NCBI RefSeq assembly: GCF_010093595.1
Contig: NW_022985450.1
Coordinates: forward strand, 764,199 to 828,198
Origin: Mytilinidion resinicola
Taxonomy: Eukaryota > Ascomycota > Dothideomycetes > Mytilinidiales > Mytilinidiaceae
DNA length: 64,000 nt
Direction: 5' to 3'
Each line of letters begins with the position of its first letter. Position 1 is the first letter of the stretch. The position numbers were made by a program, and so were the translations under genes. This document shows positions 22,225 through 34,231 of the stretch, one piece after another. The notes beneath the pieces are model-generated. The model did no database searches. It was not told the origin of the DNA and saw only the letters and a program-made list of their open reading frames with translations.

Positions 22225-23077
22225 TTTGAAGATAGAGATGAGACGTTTAGTGGGTTTGATGGATGGGTTTGGAGAATTTGGCGATTGGATCTTACTTATA
22301 TATGTGCTTAACAGTATTAAAGTAAATGCAAGCTTCGCACAACTTTCCCGTTCGAGGTAAACTCTACGAAACAGGGCTGCAGAATAGCATTTTGAACGCT
22401 TCTTTGGTTGTGGAAATTGAAGAGTGATGATATTGTGGAAAAGCCCGTCAGCTTTCAGCCCCAAGTAGTACCAACCAATGCATGGTCAACGTGAGAGGCT
22501 CGGCGTATGCAAGACTGCGGGATCTTGTGGCGGGAGTTCGCACAATTGGCTCGATCCGCAAACGATCAGCATGATGAGGAAATGATGAGGTACCTGACGG
22601 TGGAAACCCTATTGCGTGCATGCGGAGAAAGTGGAGGGCGAACCATGGTTGGAAGTCAGTTTAGCGTTGGGGGCGCGGCCGCTCGCGGGATTGTCCCATT
22701 CGGGTCAAGCGCGAGTTGGCGAGTGAATATTCGGGAGCAGGTGTACACGAGGCTCCTTAGAAACAGAGCCGCCGTCGACAAATACTTGCAAAGTCCAATC
22801 TAGACCTTCAAACTCTTCAAACCTGTATGCGCTTGCCTAGCAATATTCAAGTCGAGGTAATTTGGTGCTCTCACTAAATTTTATTAAGCCGTAGCTCTGC
22901 CAAGCCTCATAGAATAGCTCTCTAGGCTACTTTAAATAGTGTTGGACCACCACTTCATGTTCCACAGAGCGAGCCCACGCTATCGCATCTCATATCTCTT
23001 TTCAGCTTAGCCAATGCTCCACGTCGAGCGGTTTCTCAACGCATTTGTTCTTGAAAGGCAACCTCATCCGTCCATCG
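22225..23077. other. Intergenic, 5' flank of the esterase
   Basis: Contains a TATA-like site (listed separately) and a 98-codon plus frame at 22507-22803 with no recognisable content. Confidence 0.4.
22296..22303 (-). promoter_or_regulatory. TATA-like element upstream of the esterase
   Basis: ATATATAA on the minus strand about 72 bp before the ATG at 22224, a usual distance for a fungal core promoter. Functional use is inferred from position only. Confidence 0.45.
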
Positions 23078-24915
23078 TTACTGTCCTACTTTCCCCGCCC
23101 CTCGAAACGCAATCAACACAACCACCAAGGCCGCAACCCCCATCCCCAAATCCAACCACTCCGCCGCCCTCAGCCCCGCCAGCAACGCCTCATCCCCTAC
23201 TCCTACCTCTTCCATCCCTACCTTCTGCACACTCACCCCCTTCCTTCTCGCCTCCACCGCCGTCTGCACCGCCGTGCCCAATGCCAATCCCAATGCCCTC
23301 CCAACCTGCGCCACCGCATTGATTAGCGCCCCACCGAGCGCTTGGTCCTCTTGCGGTAGCGATTGCGCTGTGAAGAGTGTGAGGCTCACGTAAAGGATAT
23401 CAATGCCGAGGACGGCGAGGCACATAGCGGGGAAGCCGTAGGCGAAGTAGGTGATGTGGGGGGAGATGGGCAAGGCGAAGAGGAGGGCCGAGGTCGAGAT
23501 GCAGAGGCAGCTGAAGGCCAGGAGATGGGAGCCGCGGATTACGCTGAGGAGGAAGCCTGTGGCGAGGGCCGTGATGACTGTGGCGATTGTGGTCAGTAGG
23601 TGGATTGAGATTTGAGAACGTGCGTAAGATGGGGTAGGATGGGGTGGCTTACTTCCTACGACGCCCGTGGGAATGAAGCGGAGGGTTGTTTGGATGGTGC
23701 TGAGGCCGAGGTAGTCTTGGTATCTGGGGTGCGAAGTGTTAGGTCTGCTTTTCTGGAGTGTGTGAAGCTAACGGCAGGCGTACAGGTAAGTTGAGAAGAC
23801 CAGGAAGTTGTTGAACGATGCTTGCAAGAGCGTCATGATTATCATGGCGGCCGAGAATCTCGTGTTCTTGAAGATGGAAATCTTCATGAGCGGTCGACGA
23901 CATCTGCTCTCGAGATACCACTGCCAAAGCGTGAAGAGGGCTACGAGAAGGATTAATACTGTTATAAGGACGGGAATCCAGGGCGTAGTCCAGCCTACGA
24001 CATTGCCCTCGGCCAACGCAAAGAGTAGTGCGAGTAAGCCACAGGTGATGAGTGTGCCGCCTATCCAGTCCACAGCGCCTTTGATACCCGTTGCTTCTAT
24101 TAGGGGCGATCGTGGTATTACGAAAATAGCTGAGCCAGTAATGATCGCAGCGATGATAGAATGGATCCAGAAAATCCATTTCCAGGTCAGATACTCAGCA
24201 ATGAACCCGCCCAGTATATTACCGAACACAGACCCTAACGGCGCTCCAGCCCCGAAGCAGGAGAAAGCGTAGTTCCTAGTCTTTCCCGGTTTTGTGAATG
24301 TGGTCCCGAGGATTCCAATTGCAGTTGGCACCGTGGCTGCTGCTCCCAGTCCCTGAAAACCTCGCAGCAGGTCTAAAGGTATTTCTTGCGGGGCGAATGG
24401 TATGGTTAGGGATATTATACAGAACCAAGTCGACCCTAAGGCGAAGACGAGCTTTTTCCCGTAAACGTCCGCTAAGCGGCCCCAGAGAAGAAGGAAGCAG
24501 CCGAAGGTGAGGGAGTATGCGGAAACGATCCATTGCTGTCTACTCGTCGGGATGCCCAGGTCGGTACCCACGGTGGGAAGCGCAATTACGATTGACTGAA
24601 CGCCGAAGGACTGGAAGGCAAAGTTCTCAAGATTAACAATATGAAACTAGACTATTCAGATGAGCTTACATTAAGAAAGGCAGCGCCCGCCACAATAGCC
24701 ACTAAGGCAACCGATCTGATTTTGGACAATGGTATACCAGGTCTTTCTTCTCCCTGATCTATTTCCTTGTCATCTTCAACTTTATCAGGCCCGAATGTGG
24801 CTTTGTTCTCGGCTCGCTCTGGCAGGATGTCGTCCCCGCCTCCTGCATCATTGTCGTCCGCCTTGATCGACTGGACAGTGGTTGGGGCAGGAATACTACT
24901 TGCTTTAACTTCCAT
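23078..24915 (-). CDS. MFS drug:H+ antiporter, 14-TM (DHA2) type
   Basis: Four exons: 24915..24670, 23784..24610 (read downward), 23723..23653 and 23577..23078; introns of 59, 60 and 75 bp with GTAAGC, GTACGC and GTAAGC donors; 547 aa. The ATG at 24915 is the first in a frame closed upstream. An 80-residue acidic, hydrophilic N-terminus precedes the first helix. The second exon holds LLWGRLADVYGKK (MFS motif A) and a run through FRGFQGLGAAATVP-type motif C sequence (LRGFQGLGAAATVPTAIG). The helix count and long central span fit the 14-spanner DHA2 family that exports toxicants or secondary metabolites. No biosynthetic gene lies beside it, so a general efflux role is the safer guess. Confidence 0.92.
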
Positions 24916-27496
24916 ATGGGCCGTTCCATTATTTGAAGAAATAATTGCAGATTCTGCTGGGGTAGAGAACTTCAAGAACGAAGTGGAAGTTCCGGGAAAG
25001 GTCTTATCCGTGTGGGCGTGTTTTGGCTACTAGTCAATAAAACCCCGGGAAGACCCACCAAAGGTTCTCCATAATTATTCCCCGTCGCTGTAGATTGCGG
25101 CTCACACTCAGGGCAAGGAAAAACACGACACAACGACGGAATATAACGATTAGAATCCACCACCGAACAGACACTTCCCATGGCAGTATTCGACTCCTTG
25201 CAGTGTGAGGAGTAAGCCGATGGAGCGAGTTAGAGGGGTATAGTTTGCAATCCATTCCTAATCGATCACTTAGCACTGTTTATTAGAGAGGGATCGTGAC
25301 CGGCTTAAACCGTTTACGGACTAAGCACGGACCTCTATTCACCCTGTGTGTAGAAAAGGGGTACCCGTGGGGGCCGTAGGGGGGTCAAAACAACGCGTGA
25401 AAAGCCACAGAACGCGTCCTAAAACGTGTATGCGGGGTTAATTCACTAGATTACAACCCGATTAATCCAGGTTGGACCCTGGTCTTGTCCTTGATTGGAT
25501 TGTCCAGGTCCACTAAAATGGTCGATTGCAACGGATCGCTCACGTCGGTTTAACTAGTTACGGTCGGCTTACTCCTCACGCTGACTCCTTGCGTCTTACT
25601 GGGCTGGTTAAAACTTAACTAATAGTCTGATTCCTAGCCCTGACCACGGCATGGACGAAGCGATGTAAGGTACAGAACGTGGTGTCGAGTCCAGCTTCGA
25701 GGACAGATCATGCTGTAGAGTCGCCAAATTGTCGGAGAATCAGTCTATTTTTGGGAGACGCGCGAGATGAATACCGAAGCATGGCCTCACCGTTTTGTTC
25801 TTGACATTATCTTCACACTTAAGCCAGTGCTTTGAGCAGAGCGGTCTCTCCGTTCTATGAAACTCCGTCGCTTTCTCTCGTATCGTCAACACCCAATTTG
25901 ATAACCACCACAGCAGCACAGGAAATGCATACAGCAGAGCCGCAGCATCCGTCTGTCTACTACGGAGAGCTTCTCGAACTCCTCGAAGGGCTGCCGCACA
26001 TCCTCTTCCTAATAAGATGGAGTGCTGCTGCATCATCGCTAAGTTCGGCTTTACGGCATCGTCAACTTATTTTGTCGCTGCACATTGCTGTCGCCATATG
26101 CACATCCTTGCGGTCGCTGTAGATGGCGCTGCATTTGTCGAGGAGGTCTTTCGCGGCGGTGGCCATGGAGTGCACGCTTATATCGCGGATATCGAAGATG
26201 AGGGAGCTGTTGAGGCCCTATTCGCAAGCCGAGGCTTGAAATTGCCTGTGGTCATCGCGCGTGAGCCCATGGTGGAAATTTCCAGGAGCGAGAATAGCAG
26301 GAGAGCCAGGTGGGCAGGCTTTTGGACCGTAGTCGATGCAAAAGAGGAGGATGAAGATGTGGGTGAGAAGAAGGTCGACAGGTGCCAGCAGCTACGGTCA
26401 TTGCATTCTTCACCTGGCATGGCTTTGATAGAGATTTCGAAAGATGTTGGCGTTTGGCCTAGCGCTTCGAACAAAGTGGTTGATGCTTTGAGTTCTTTCG
26501 CTGTTACCTCACTTTAGTACATCGTTTTTCTCATAACTTGCGCCAGGTGGTACGATTGCAACTCCAAAACCTTTAATTCCTAAAAGTTTCAACTGCATGA
26601 ACGGAGGTCCAGTATCGTCCAATAGTTAGTAAAGGTTATCGCAGTGGGATGGTCGGATAGTCTCCGGGCAGTACATTCTCGGCGTGCACATAGCGGCATA
26701 CTATTATAATTCCGTTGGAAGTGGCCCGAAGACCATCAGGCTTGTCAGACTGGCCATTTCTAGTTGTTAACAACGTTCTAGAGGCCTCAAGCAGCGCTAG
26801 GTTAGTGTACATAACCCTAGAGTACTAAGATGTGTATTGAAAGGGTCGGAAGTTATAGAATGGCATCACGATTTCGTGGACTGTCATGATTTCTTCAAGG
26901 ACCCCTGTCACTATTACGTGTAAAGGTGCAGTCAGGGCCAAGCTGGGCAAAAAAGGGTACGGTGAAAGTCACGAGCGTACTGCGCTGAGACAGCCCCTGG
27001 GATGGTGGTTCCGCGTCTCAATATCTTGGAGGCTTGGCATCACCTCCGGATGATCTTGCTTACGGAGGTACCCCAGGAAATTGAGAGAGCTTTGTGAACG
27101 GCTGCTTGCATGAGTTGTGGGGGCTGGTGGTTGGGCTACTCGCAATATGGAAGGCGACGACGCTGGTCCTAGGTTCGTGATCAGCTCGTGTTTTCACACT
27201 CCATAGTGGGCCTCCGACGTAACCGGTCAATTGCGTCTTTTTTGGAGATGCGTTGGTCTAAGAGCTAGCGCACAGTCAGATGATTGCAATGCAACCATGT
27301 CGGCTACGAAGGCGAATACCATGCCCCATGCTTTAGCGACATACCTGTATCATCCGTCATAGCTCCAATCGTTCTGAACGCGAATACGACAGCGACTGAG
27401 GAGCGACCGGTCGTTACGAGCATTTCAGTTCCTCCAAAGGCCTATATCATATCCGTGGTAAATGCGGGGAGAAGCAATGATGTGTTCAAGGTTAGT
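24916..27496. other. Gene-poor region
   Basis: No supported gene. Overlapping frames at 25740-26036 (-), 25832-26122 (+), 26017-26517 (+, 166 codons) and 26178-26474 (-) have no domain or conserved look. The text at 25.3-25.6 kb has short words resembling the repeat at 27.5 kb (for example GACCNNGTACC) but no clear period. Confidence 0.4.
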
Positions 27497-27985
27497 CCGA
27501 CGGAACGATCCGGTAATTCATCCGTACCTAGTAGATATGAAGAACTTAAACCAAGAACCGAGGCCTGTTCAGATCGTTTAGGTACAACACGGGCATTAAC
27601 CCCACGATTCGGCAATTAGGCCGTACCTGGTCGACTTAAACGAGCCAATCCAAGAACGGAGGGTTATTTAGACGACGTACAGCACTAGCATGGACCCGAC
27701 GATTCGGTAATTGACCCGTACCTGGTAGACTTACCCCAGTCCGAGAACAAATGCCTATTCAGTGGGGTCGCACACAGGCGTGGACCCGATGATCGGTAAT
27801 TCATCCGTACCTGGCATACCTAAACAACCCAGGGGAGAAGCGACGCCTGTTCCGACGATGTATAAGATGGGCGTGGACCCGAAGACTTGGCAATTAGCCC
27901 GTACCTAGTAAACATCAACGACCCAGCCCAAGAACAGAAGCCTATTTAGACCGTTTACAAGACGCGCATGGCCCCTTTCAACTTC
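27497..27985. repeat. Degenerate tandem repeat, about 94-bp unit, five copies
   Basis: The word CGGYAATTNRNCCGTACCTRG recurs with starts at 27511, 27610, 27705, 27794 and 27888 (spacings 99, 95, 89 and 94). Each copy continues with a similar body: a run like AACNANCCNAGNACNGANGCCTRTTYAGA, then ACAAGNNGGGCRTGGACCCGA before the next. Copies differ by many substitutions, so the array is old. The unit is not a multiple of three and the frames across it are not conserved. Confidence 0.85.
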
Positions 27986-29182
27986 AAGAAGATACTATGA
28001 AGGCGGTAGAGCATCAACGCAGCGCATATATGATTAGAAAACGAGTGCTAGTGTGCTCGTCTACGATCTATAAACGAGCTGAACCGTCTTAAGTTAGTAT
28101 TCGGTGATCCTCTTGAACCAAACTGGAACTTATCCGACAGCAGAGAGACTCGGGTCGGATTGATGCCCACTCTGTGGAAAGAAAGAGAACATATTGGGTA
28201 CTCGCTTGGTATGTGCAATGCCTCGTCAGCGTTACCATGGGTCCCGCATACTTTTCAGCCACTGGCATGGGTACTTGAGCACAATTTCAAAGAATGCGAA
28301 CTGGAAGAAACCCCAATATTTCGTGGACAAGCGAGGCCAGCGCGCCTCAGTCACAGTCAGGGCAAACATTGGTCTAGATTTTATGGTCACATTGGATGCA
28401 CTCAGTTAATAGTAGCACACATAGACATATGCAGAGGTGCTGGGTGGTTTAGTTCCAAGTCTAGACAGTTGGCTCTCAAAGACCGAAACTAAATTGTATG
28501 TCAGTAGTTGAAGCTCCGATATCATTCTCGAGAAGAGTTGAAATAAAGAATGAGGAACTAAAATTTAAACAGTGGTGAATGTGTGTATAATCTAGAACTC
28601 GTACTTATTGAGCTCGACATCCTTCCCCGTGAAATATGGGTGAGGATAAATGCCGCCGCCTGCGGACCGTTGGTATGAACTCATCCGGTCCGAGATTCTA
28701 CGGGCTTTCAGGAACTTCATGAGCCGAATGGAAGAGCTGACTGCCGTAGAAGTCTGCGAAAAGAATAAAAATCCCGACGGCTATGAAATCTCGTCATCAT
28801 GCACCTCTACCCCACGTGGTAAGACCTGCAGTGCAGATCATGCGGGGGACGTGCATTTTTGCATTTCCCCAGGGCGTTTCCATTCTTCCGGACACCTTGA
28901 AAGTCTGGCCGGAGATACATGGGGTCCATATGGATTGAAGTTATGCATGTTTCTTCGGCTGGTGTCGTTCCGCTGGTGTCGTTCCGGCCGAAGCAGGGGT
29001 TGCTATTGGCCACCCCTTTGTTTACGCAATCCATATGCTTGAAGTACACATCAGGAGAGCTTGTGATGAGAAAATTCACGCACGTATATAAGAGTGGCTT
29101 GTCATGATGTATAAGAGGTATCTCAACTCATTGGTCTGCCCTGCTCCTATCGCACATCCGCTTCCAATCCGTTCGCTTTGAA
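27986..29182. other. Intergenic and promoter region of the FAD oxidoreductase
   Basis: Frames at 28160-28492 and 28650-29042 (+) are open but not recognisable. TATATAAG at 29085-29092 is listed separately. Confidence 0.4.
29085..29092 (+). promoter_or_regulatory. TATA box of the FAD oxidoreductase
   Basis: TATATAAG lies 91 bp upstream of the ATG at 29183, a typical core-promoter distance. Confidence 0.55.
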
Positions 29183-30601
29183 ATGAGACCTTTCTCGCTT
29201 TTATCTGCTGCACTCAGCGCACTATCTACAACAACAGCCGCAATGACCGAGCGCGGTACTAGCATAGATGGATACGGCCCCGCGGACATTATCACGACGG
29301 ACGTTGTCGTTCTCGGTGGAGGAGGAAGTGGAACTTATGGTGCGATTCGATTGACCGACTTGGGGAAGAGCGTTATCGTTGTGGACCATCACGACTATCT
29401 CGGAGGACACACATACACCTACACGGATCCCGCGTCCGGAAACAACACCGAAATGGGCGTCGTCGCCTGGTATGACATCCCAGTGGTCCAGAACTTCTTC
29501 AAACGACTCGGAGTGAAGCTGCAACAGACCGATATCGCGCGCGCGGGCACCACGACGCTCACCACCATTCCGGTAGACTTCCGTACTGGCAAGACGCTGA
29601 CAAGCGTCTACTCGGGGAATGTCACGCAGGGATTGATCAACTACGTAGAGCAGATTTCGAAGTACCCGTACCTCGAAGACTCATTTGACCTGCCGGATAC
29701 TATCCCGGAGGACTTCCTCATCCCCTTTGGTGACTTCGTTAAGAAATACAACATCGAAGGCGCTGTCCAGATCCTTAATATTTTTGGAAATGGAATGGGG
29801 AACTTCCTAGATCAATCAACCCTCTACGTCTTCAAACTCGTCAGCTTGGCCAGCATCCAGGCACTGCAAGAGAACAGCTACCAAGCCACCGTTTCGCACA
29901 ACAACCGAGCACCCTACGAAGCCGCCGAAAAGATCTTAGGCAAGAAAGCCCTCCTTAGCACCACCATCCTCTCCGTCGACCGCTCTTCTCCCCTCGGTGT
30001 TAAAGTCCAGGTCCTGACTCCTACGGGAAAGAAACTTATCATCGCCAAGAAGCTCCTCTCGAGTATCCCGCCCAAGCTCGAAAACTTGCTAGGCTGGGAC
30101 CTCGATCTGAACGAGAGGGTCATCTTCAGTGAGTTCCTCAATGCTGGATACTACTCCGCCATCATCAAGAACACCGGTATCCCCGACGGCATCGAAGTCC
30201 GCAACTTTGGTGCTGACACCCCGTACAACGTCCCTTTCCTTCCTGGTCCATACTTTGTGCAATCTACCGACACGAAAGGCCTCTTCACCGTGAAGTACTG
30301 CACGCCGGCCCCAATTGGTGATGACAACGCGAAATCTGCGATCATTGCGGCGGTCCAGAGGCTCAAGACCGCGGGTACGCTGAATACGACGACGCCGGAG
30401 TTTGTGATATTCCATAGCCACTCCCCTTTCGAATCCACGGTATCGGTTGAGGCAATCAAGAGTGGCTTCTATAAGAAGCTGTATGCGCTGCAAGGGGGGA
30501 AGAAGACGTTCTGGACGGGGGCCGCGTGGCACGCTCAGGATTCGAGTAAGTTGTGGCAGTTTACGGAGAAGCTGCTGCCGGACATTGTGAAGGGGTTGTA
30601 A
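29183..30601 (+). CDS. Secreted FAD-dependent oxidoreductase (amine-oxidase/beta-cyclopiazonate-dehydrogenase-like)
   Basis: Intact single-exon frame of 472 aa. Residues 1-20 form a signal peptide (FSLLSAALSALSTTTAA). The dinucleotide-binding motif VVVLGGGGSGTYGAI is at 41-55, followed by the acidic ribose-binding strand end (VIVVDHHDYLGGHTYTY), where GG-H-T is typical of the flavin amine-oxidase superfamily. The C-terminal FWTGAAWHAQDSSKLWQFTEKLLPDI contains the usual second flavin contact. The closest family I recognise is the group of secreted fungal oxidoreductases annotated as beta-cyclopiazonate dehydrogenases. There is no cyclopiazonate-type synthase or prenyltransferase nearby, so the substrate remains open. 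It acts outside the cell or in the secretory pathway. Confidence 0.88.
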   Translation: MRPFSLLSAALSALSTTTAAMTERGTSIDGYGPADIITTDVVVLGGGGSGTYGAIRLTDLGKSVIVVDHHDYLGGHTYTYTDPASGNNTEMGVVAWYDIPVVQNFFKRLGVKLQQTDIARAGTTTLTTIPVDFRTGKTLTSVYSGNVTQGLINYVEQISKYPYLEDSFDLPDTIPEDFLIPFGDFVKKYNIEGAVQILNIFGNGMGNFLDQSTLYVFKLVSLASIQALQENSYQATVSHNNRAPYEAAEKILGKKALLSTTILSVDRSSPLGVKVQVLTPTGKKLIIAKKLLSSIPPKLENLLGWDLDLNERVIFSEFLNAGYYSAIIKNTGIPDGIEVRNFGADTPYNVPFLPGPYFVQSTDTKGLFTVKYCTPAPIGDDNAKSAIIAAVQRLKTAGTLNTTTPEFVIFHSHSPFESTVSVEAIKSGFYKKLYALQGGKKTFWTGAAWHAQDSSKLWQFTEKLLPDIVKGL

Positions 30602-31088
30602 ATGGATGAGAAGGGTGATGAGTCCGTCGTGATTAGGGTCGAGGATAAAAAGTACTTTGTTTGATAGACGTCTTGAGGCGGGAGACATCAACGTACGTTC
30701 AAGGACACCAAGCGTTGGCAAAACTGTGTACGCATATAGGGTCTTTCAATCTTGTCAGAATACGGCTAAGGACCTCAAGCAGTGGTAGATGAGTATAATT
30801 ATATATATACTTACGGCTAGTTGATCCAGCATGCGGTTGCCGCAAACTGATCGTTCTCTATGACATCACCCGTCCGTTTGCTACACAATATCCGAATAAG
30901 CTGCATACAGATTCTTTGCCGTGCGTGTGAGGCTTCTTCGTAATTTCAGAAATTTGAGCGAGACGTAGTTTCATCATTTTGAGTAATCCATAAACGCGGT
31001 ATCCTGACAAATGAGCGGTTACAGATCTTTTAAGAAATCCTATAAGGAGTGGCAAAAGAGCGTGCGAAGATTTGTGGCAACCCACTAT
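30602..31088. other. Intergenic
   Basis: 3' flank of the oxidoreductase. A sequence around 30771-30790 (ACCTCAAGCAGTGGTAG) resembles motifs near 35.4-35.65 kb and 37.57 kb. Nothing else is seen. Confidence 0.4.
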
Positions 31089-32056
31089 ATGTCTGCGACT
31101 AGCGTTATGCTATTCTCGGCACTACCTAATGAGCTCTTGCTCATAACCGGTCAACATCTCGACGACAGTTCCCTAAGTAGGCTGTAAGGAGTTAGCCGGC
31201 GATATCACGATCTACTGGATAGCTATCTCTTCAAACGGCGTAACTCTATTGCTCCTCAACCACCGCAAGCCGGCGATTCTTCAGTGTCATTTATGAGAAA
31301 GGCGGCGAAGACATCACGCTCATACGGCAGCTACTAAGCGTGGGAGCGAATCTATCTAGCCTTGCCAATTCGAGGAGTAGGCATACCTTTACATGTCCGC
31401 CACTCGCACTAGCCATGGGCGGAGGCCATTTCAAGATCGCGTTGGCGCTGATAGAAGCTGGTTCTTCTATCGAGTACGGCACTACCGTTAGCGCATCGGA
31501 TGCATACTACAAACGCCGCACGAGCACCCTTATCGAAGCCGTTAGTGGGTAAATAGTCTCGCGGAAGAAAATGCCGATTTATCTACCTCCTTTGCGCAAC
31601 GGATTCGTGGACTAGATGTAGCTCGTTCGCAAACTCTTGCAGCTCGAAGCCGATCTAAACGGTTCCATGGAAAAGTCGCATGACTATATTTCCCTTGGGA
31701 TTAGAGAGACAGTAAATGTTCTACATGTTGTATTACCGGGAGCATGGTCCCGAAGCAATGAAGAGAACGCTGACCTCATCACCCTTCTGATCGAACATGT
31801 GGATGGGCATGGCCGTCACTTTTTGCAGCACTCTACCGTAGACTTCTTTAAGGATATTGCGCTGGCGCGTCCGCCACATGTGATCACCAAATATGTCTTG
31901 AGGTACGCCCAGAAAGCCTGGGACGGTAAGAACAAGAAGCCAAGAGCAAACAGGTCCGGAGTCTTCATCACGGAGGAAGCAGCATTGGTGACGCCATGGA
32001 TTATGTTCAAAGCGATCCACCATGCGTATGAAGCTAAATTTTTTTCCAACGCATAA
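31089..32056 (+). pseudogene. F-box/ankyrin-type protein, decayed copy 1
   Basis: An F-box start (LFSALPNELLLITGQHLDDSSLSRL) is broken by TAA at 31185-31187, then continues GVSRRYHDLL. The frame then changes; ankyrin-like LALAMGGGHFKIALALIEAG (31.4 kb) ends at TAA 31550-31552. The last part (from 31637) matches the end of the next gene: LITLLIEHVDGHG...DIALARPPHVITKYVLRYAQKAW...MFKAIHHAYEAKF aligns with LVNLFIENGADPG...EIAMIRLTPPHSIATCALRGVETAF...KFEAVHGAFKSKE. It is thus a diverged tandem paralogue of the 32.8-kb gene, and more heavily damaged. Confidence 0.75.
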
Positions 32057-32840
32057 CGATTTCTCTGGTTTCTAGAACCAAAATCATGTTGATATCGAAA
32101 CGTTTCTTAGGGTGGGATGATCCACACCCGCTAAGGAGGAGAGTAAAGTGATGAGATCGAGACCGAAGTCCAGGAAAGCCGTTGCTGCGGCTTACAATGA
32201 TCTCAAGTGTGTGGTCTTGGCATGCGGATAGACCTAGGGGGAGAATGAGGATACAATCCACTCCCTGCTACTGCTTACGTTTGTTTGATAATACTTAAGG
32301 TGCCCTGCAAGGCTTTGAAGATTCGATTCTCATCATTGTGAATTGGCTGAACAGCTAGTAAACTTGCTAGGGCGCCTCAGACTAGATTCTCTCATAACAT
32401 TAATCAGTTACATGCGCAAACGAGCGTTGGTAGTCTTGTACAAGACGGTCGAAACGTGTAAAGGCGACGACCTCGCTAATGGCACGTGATTTCTTCACTC
32501 TAAGCGAGGTTGCTGGTGTGCATTTACGCTAATCTTCCACACCTTTTGCTCATGCCAAGACTTGCCTGAATGCACGAGATAGTGCGTGATCCTACCAAAC
32601 GTCTGCTGAAAGAGTCTAGGCACAGTTAGAATGAGAGTCGTGGTTTCTGTCTCGAAACATACAATCTGCTAAAACCTTCGCATAGTAGCTTGATGACAAA
32701 CTATTTACGCCTACCGCACGCCCGGGAAAGAGTCACAAGCTCCCTACACGTAGGTTTGGAAACATTTCTAGGAGGATCTTGTTCAAAATGAAGCACTAGA
32801 AAGGGCAGCTCTTCTCCGCCGGTGCCTGTCAAATACAAGC
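32057..32840. other. Intergenic between the two F-box/ankyrin copies
   Basis: No gene seen. The spacing fits a tandem duplication with independent decay. Confidence 0.4.
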
Positions 32841-33851
32841 ATGCCTTTCTCCGACCTTCCCAACGAGCTGGTCCTCATTATCGCGAGCGAGCTTGACAAC
32901 ATCTCGCTAAGTAGCCTTTCGAAAGTCAATAAACGATACCACTTGCTGCTGGAAAATGACTTTCGAGAGCGTGCTATTGGCGAACTTTCATGGGCCATTA
33001 AGTGCCGCAAGCTCCGGCTTTTACGGTGTCTTGTGGTACATCACGTTAAGAAAGCGACACCAGGCATCCTGAATTATGGGGCTGACAATCAATGGCCCAT
33101 TCTCCACGAAACTATTTACCAGAAAGGCGACGAATATCTCGATTTGACCCAAAAACTTTTTAAGCATGGTGCAGATGTAAATCTTCGTTGGCTGAACGAA
33201 GACGAAGAGCCGTTTGAGCAATCCCCACTCGAAGTAGCACTAGGTGAAGAGGAGCTTGAGACAGCATCTGTATTGATTGGGCATGGCGCATTGGTTAGTT
33301 CCGATGCATTGACATGGCCGTGGGCGAGGCAGCATACCGTCGAACAGGAGAGCGTGGCCCAATATATCACGCTCGTTGGCCTATTAATAAAGAACGGCGC
33401 TGCTCTCGACGCTGACGCGTTGAATTGCTTACGATAGCCTAACTTTGAAGAAGAAAGTTTGGCTGAGCTTGCGAAGCTCGTCAATCTGTTCATTGAAAAT
33501 GGTGCGGACCCGGGGGAACAAATAAATGGTCAGTGTTTCATGGATCGAGCTTCGGCAGATCTCGTCAAGGAGATAGCCATGATTCGTCTCACACCGCCGC
33601 ATTCTATTGCAACATGCGCACTTCGAGGCGTCGAAACAGCCTTCAATAGGATAAAGAAGACGCCCATGACACGACAAAGACGTGGACCAACCAGGTTCTT
33701 AAGTGATAGGAATGCTCTGAAGGAGGCTTGGGCAAAGTTCGAAGCTGTTCACGGCGCCTTCAAGTCTAAGGAGGTTCCAATGGTAGACAGCTTCTACGAC
33801 TTCTGGAATGATAACCATGCCGAGATCGAACAACTTCTTGGGAGCAGTTGA
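32841..33851 (+). pseudogene. F-box/ankyrin-repeat protein, copy 2, one nonsense codon
   Basis: One continuous frame of 336 codons interrupted only by TAG at 33435-33437. Residues 1-40 form an F-box (MPFSDLPNELVLIIASELDNISLSSLSKVNKRYHLLL), and ankyrin-like helices follow (TQKLFKHGADVNLR, ETASVLIGHGALV, LVGLLIKNGAALDADAL; after the stop, LVNLFIENGADPGEQ). The C-terminus ends FYDFWNDNHAEIEQLL. An F-box adaptor with ankyrin repeats would present substrates to an SCF ubiquitin ligase. The TAG could come from CAG by one C-to-T change at CpA. If that codon is an error or is read through, the gene is otherwise intact. Confidence 0.78.
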
Positions 33852-34231
33852 TGGGGATCGTTGACAAGGGGGCTCGATGCAGTTGATATATCATCTCCTG
33901 GAAGCTCTAGGTCAGACGCTTGATTTCTTTACGTTCTTTGACTTTGGGGAGCCCCTGCACTGCGCAGTGCTTACGATCAATGGATGTCTTTGTTGGCAGT
34001 CACAATGTTCTAAAGGTCTGAAGAGGCCTCGCCAAATGATATACATCAGCTCTAAGTAATTCAAACGAGCGACGTGAAGTGAATTTCCGCCCTAACAATG
34101 ATCCAGTCCAAATATAATGAATCCCCAAAACCATAAAATCAAAACCCGCTATGAAACCGTGGCCCAAACTCAATGCAAAATACGTCTCAACATCCCACTA
34201 CTTTCTCTATACAGCGCTACAATCATTATAT
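33852..34231. other. Intergenic between convergent genes
   Basis: Nothing recognisable. Confidence 0.4.

Noticed and set aside
23014..23599. Plus frames rich in Pro and in Glu/Gly
   Set aside because: Exact antisense of the MFS drug transporter exons; composition follows from the coding strand.
26017..26517. Plus frame of 166 codons (and an antisense frame of 98)
   Set aside because: No conserved motif, no signal peptide, no splice partner. Too weak to call a gene.
27284..27619. Plus frame of 111 codons
   Set aside because: Overlaps the minisatellite; its sequence is repeat-derived.
28650..29042. Plus frame of 130 codons just upstream of the FAD oxidoreductase
   Set aside because: Starts at an ATG, but the Cys/Arg-rich C-terminal half looks random and it ends within the promoter of the next gene.
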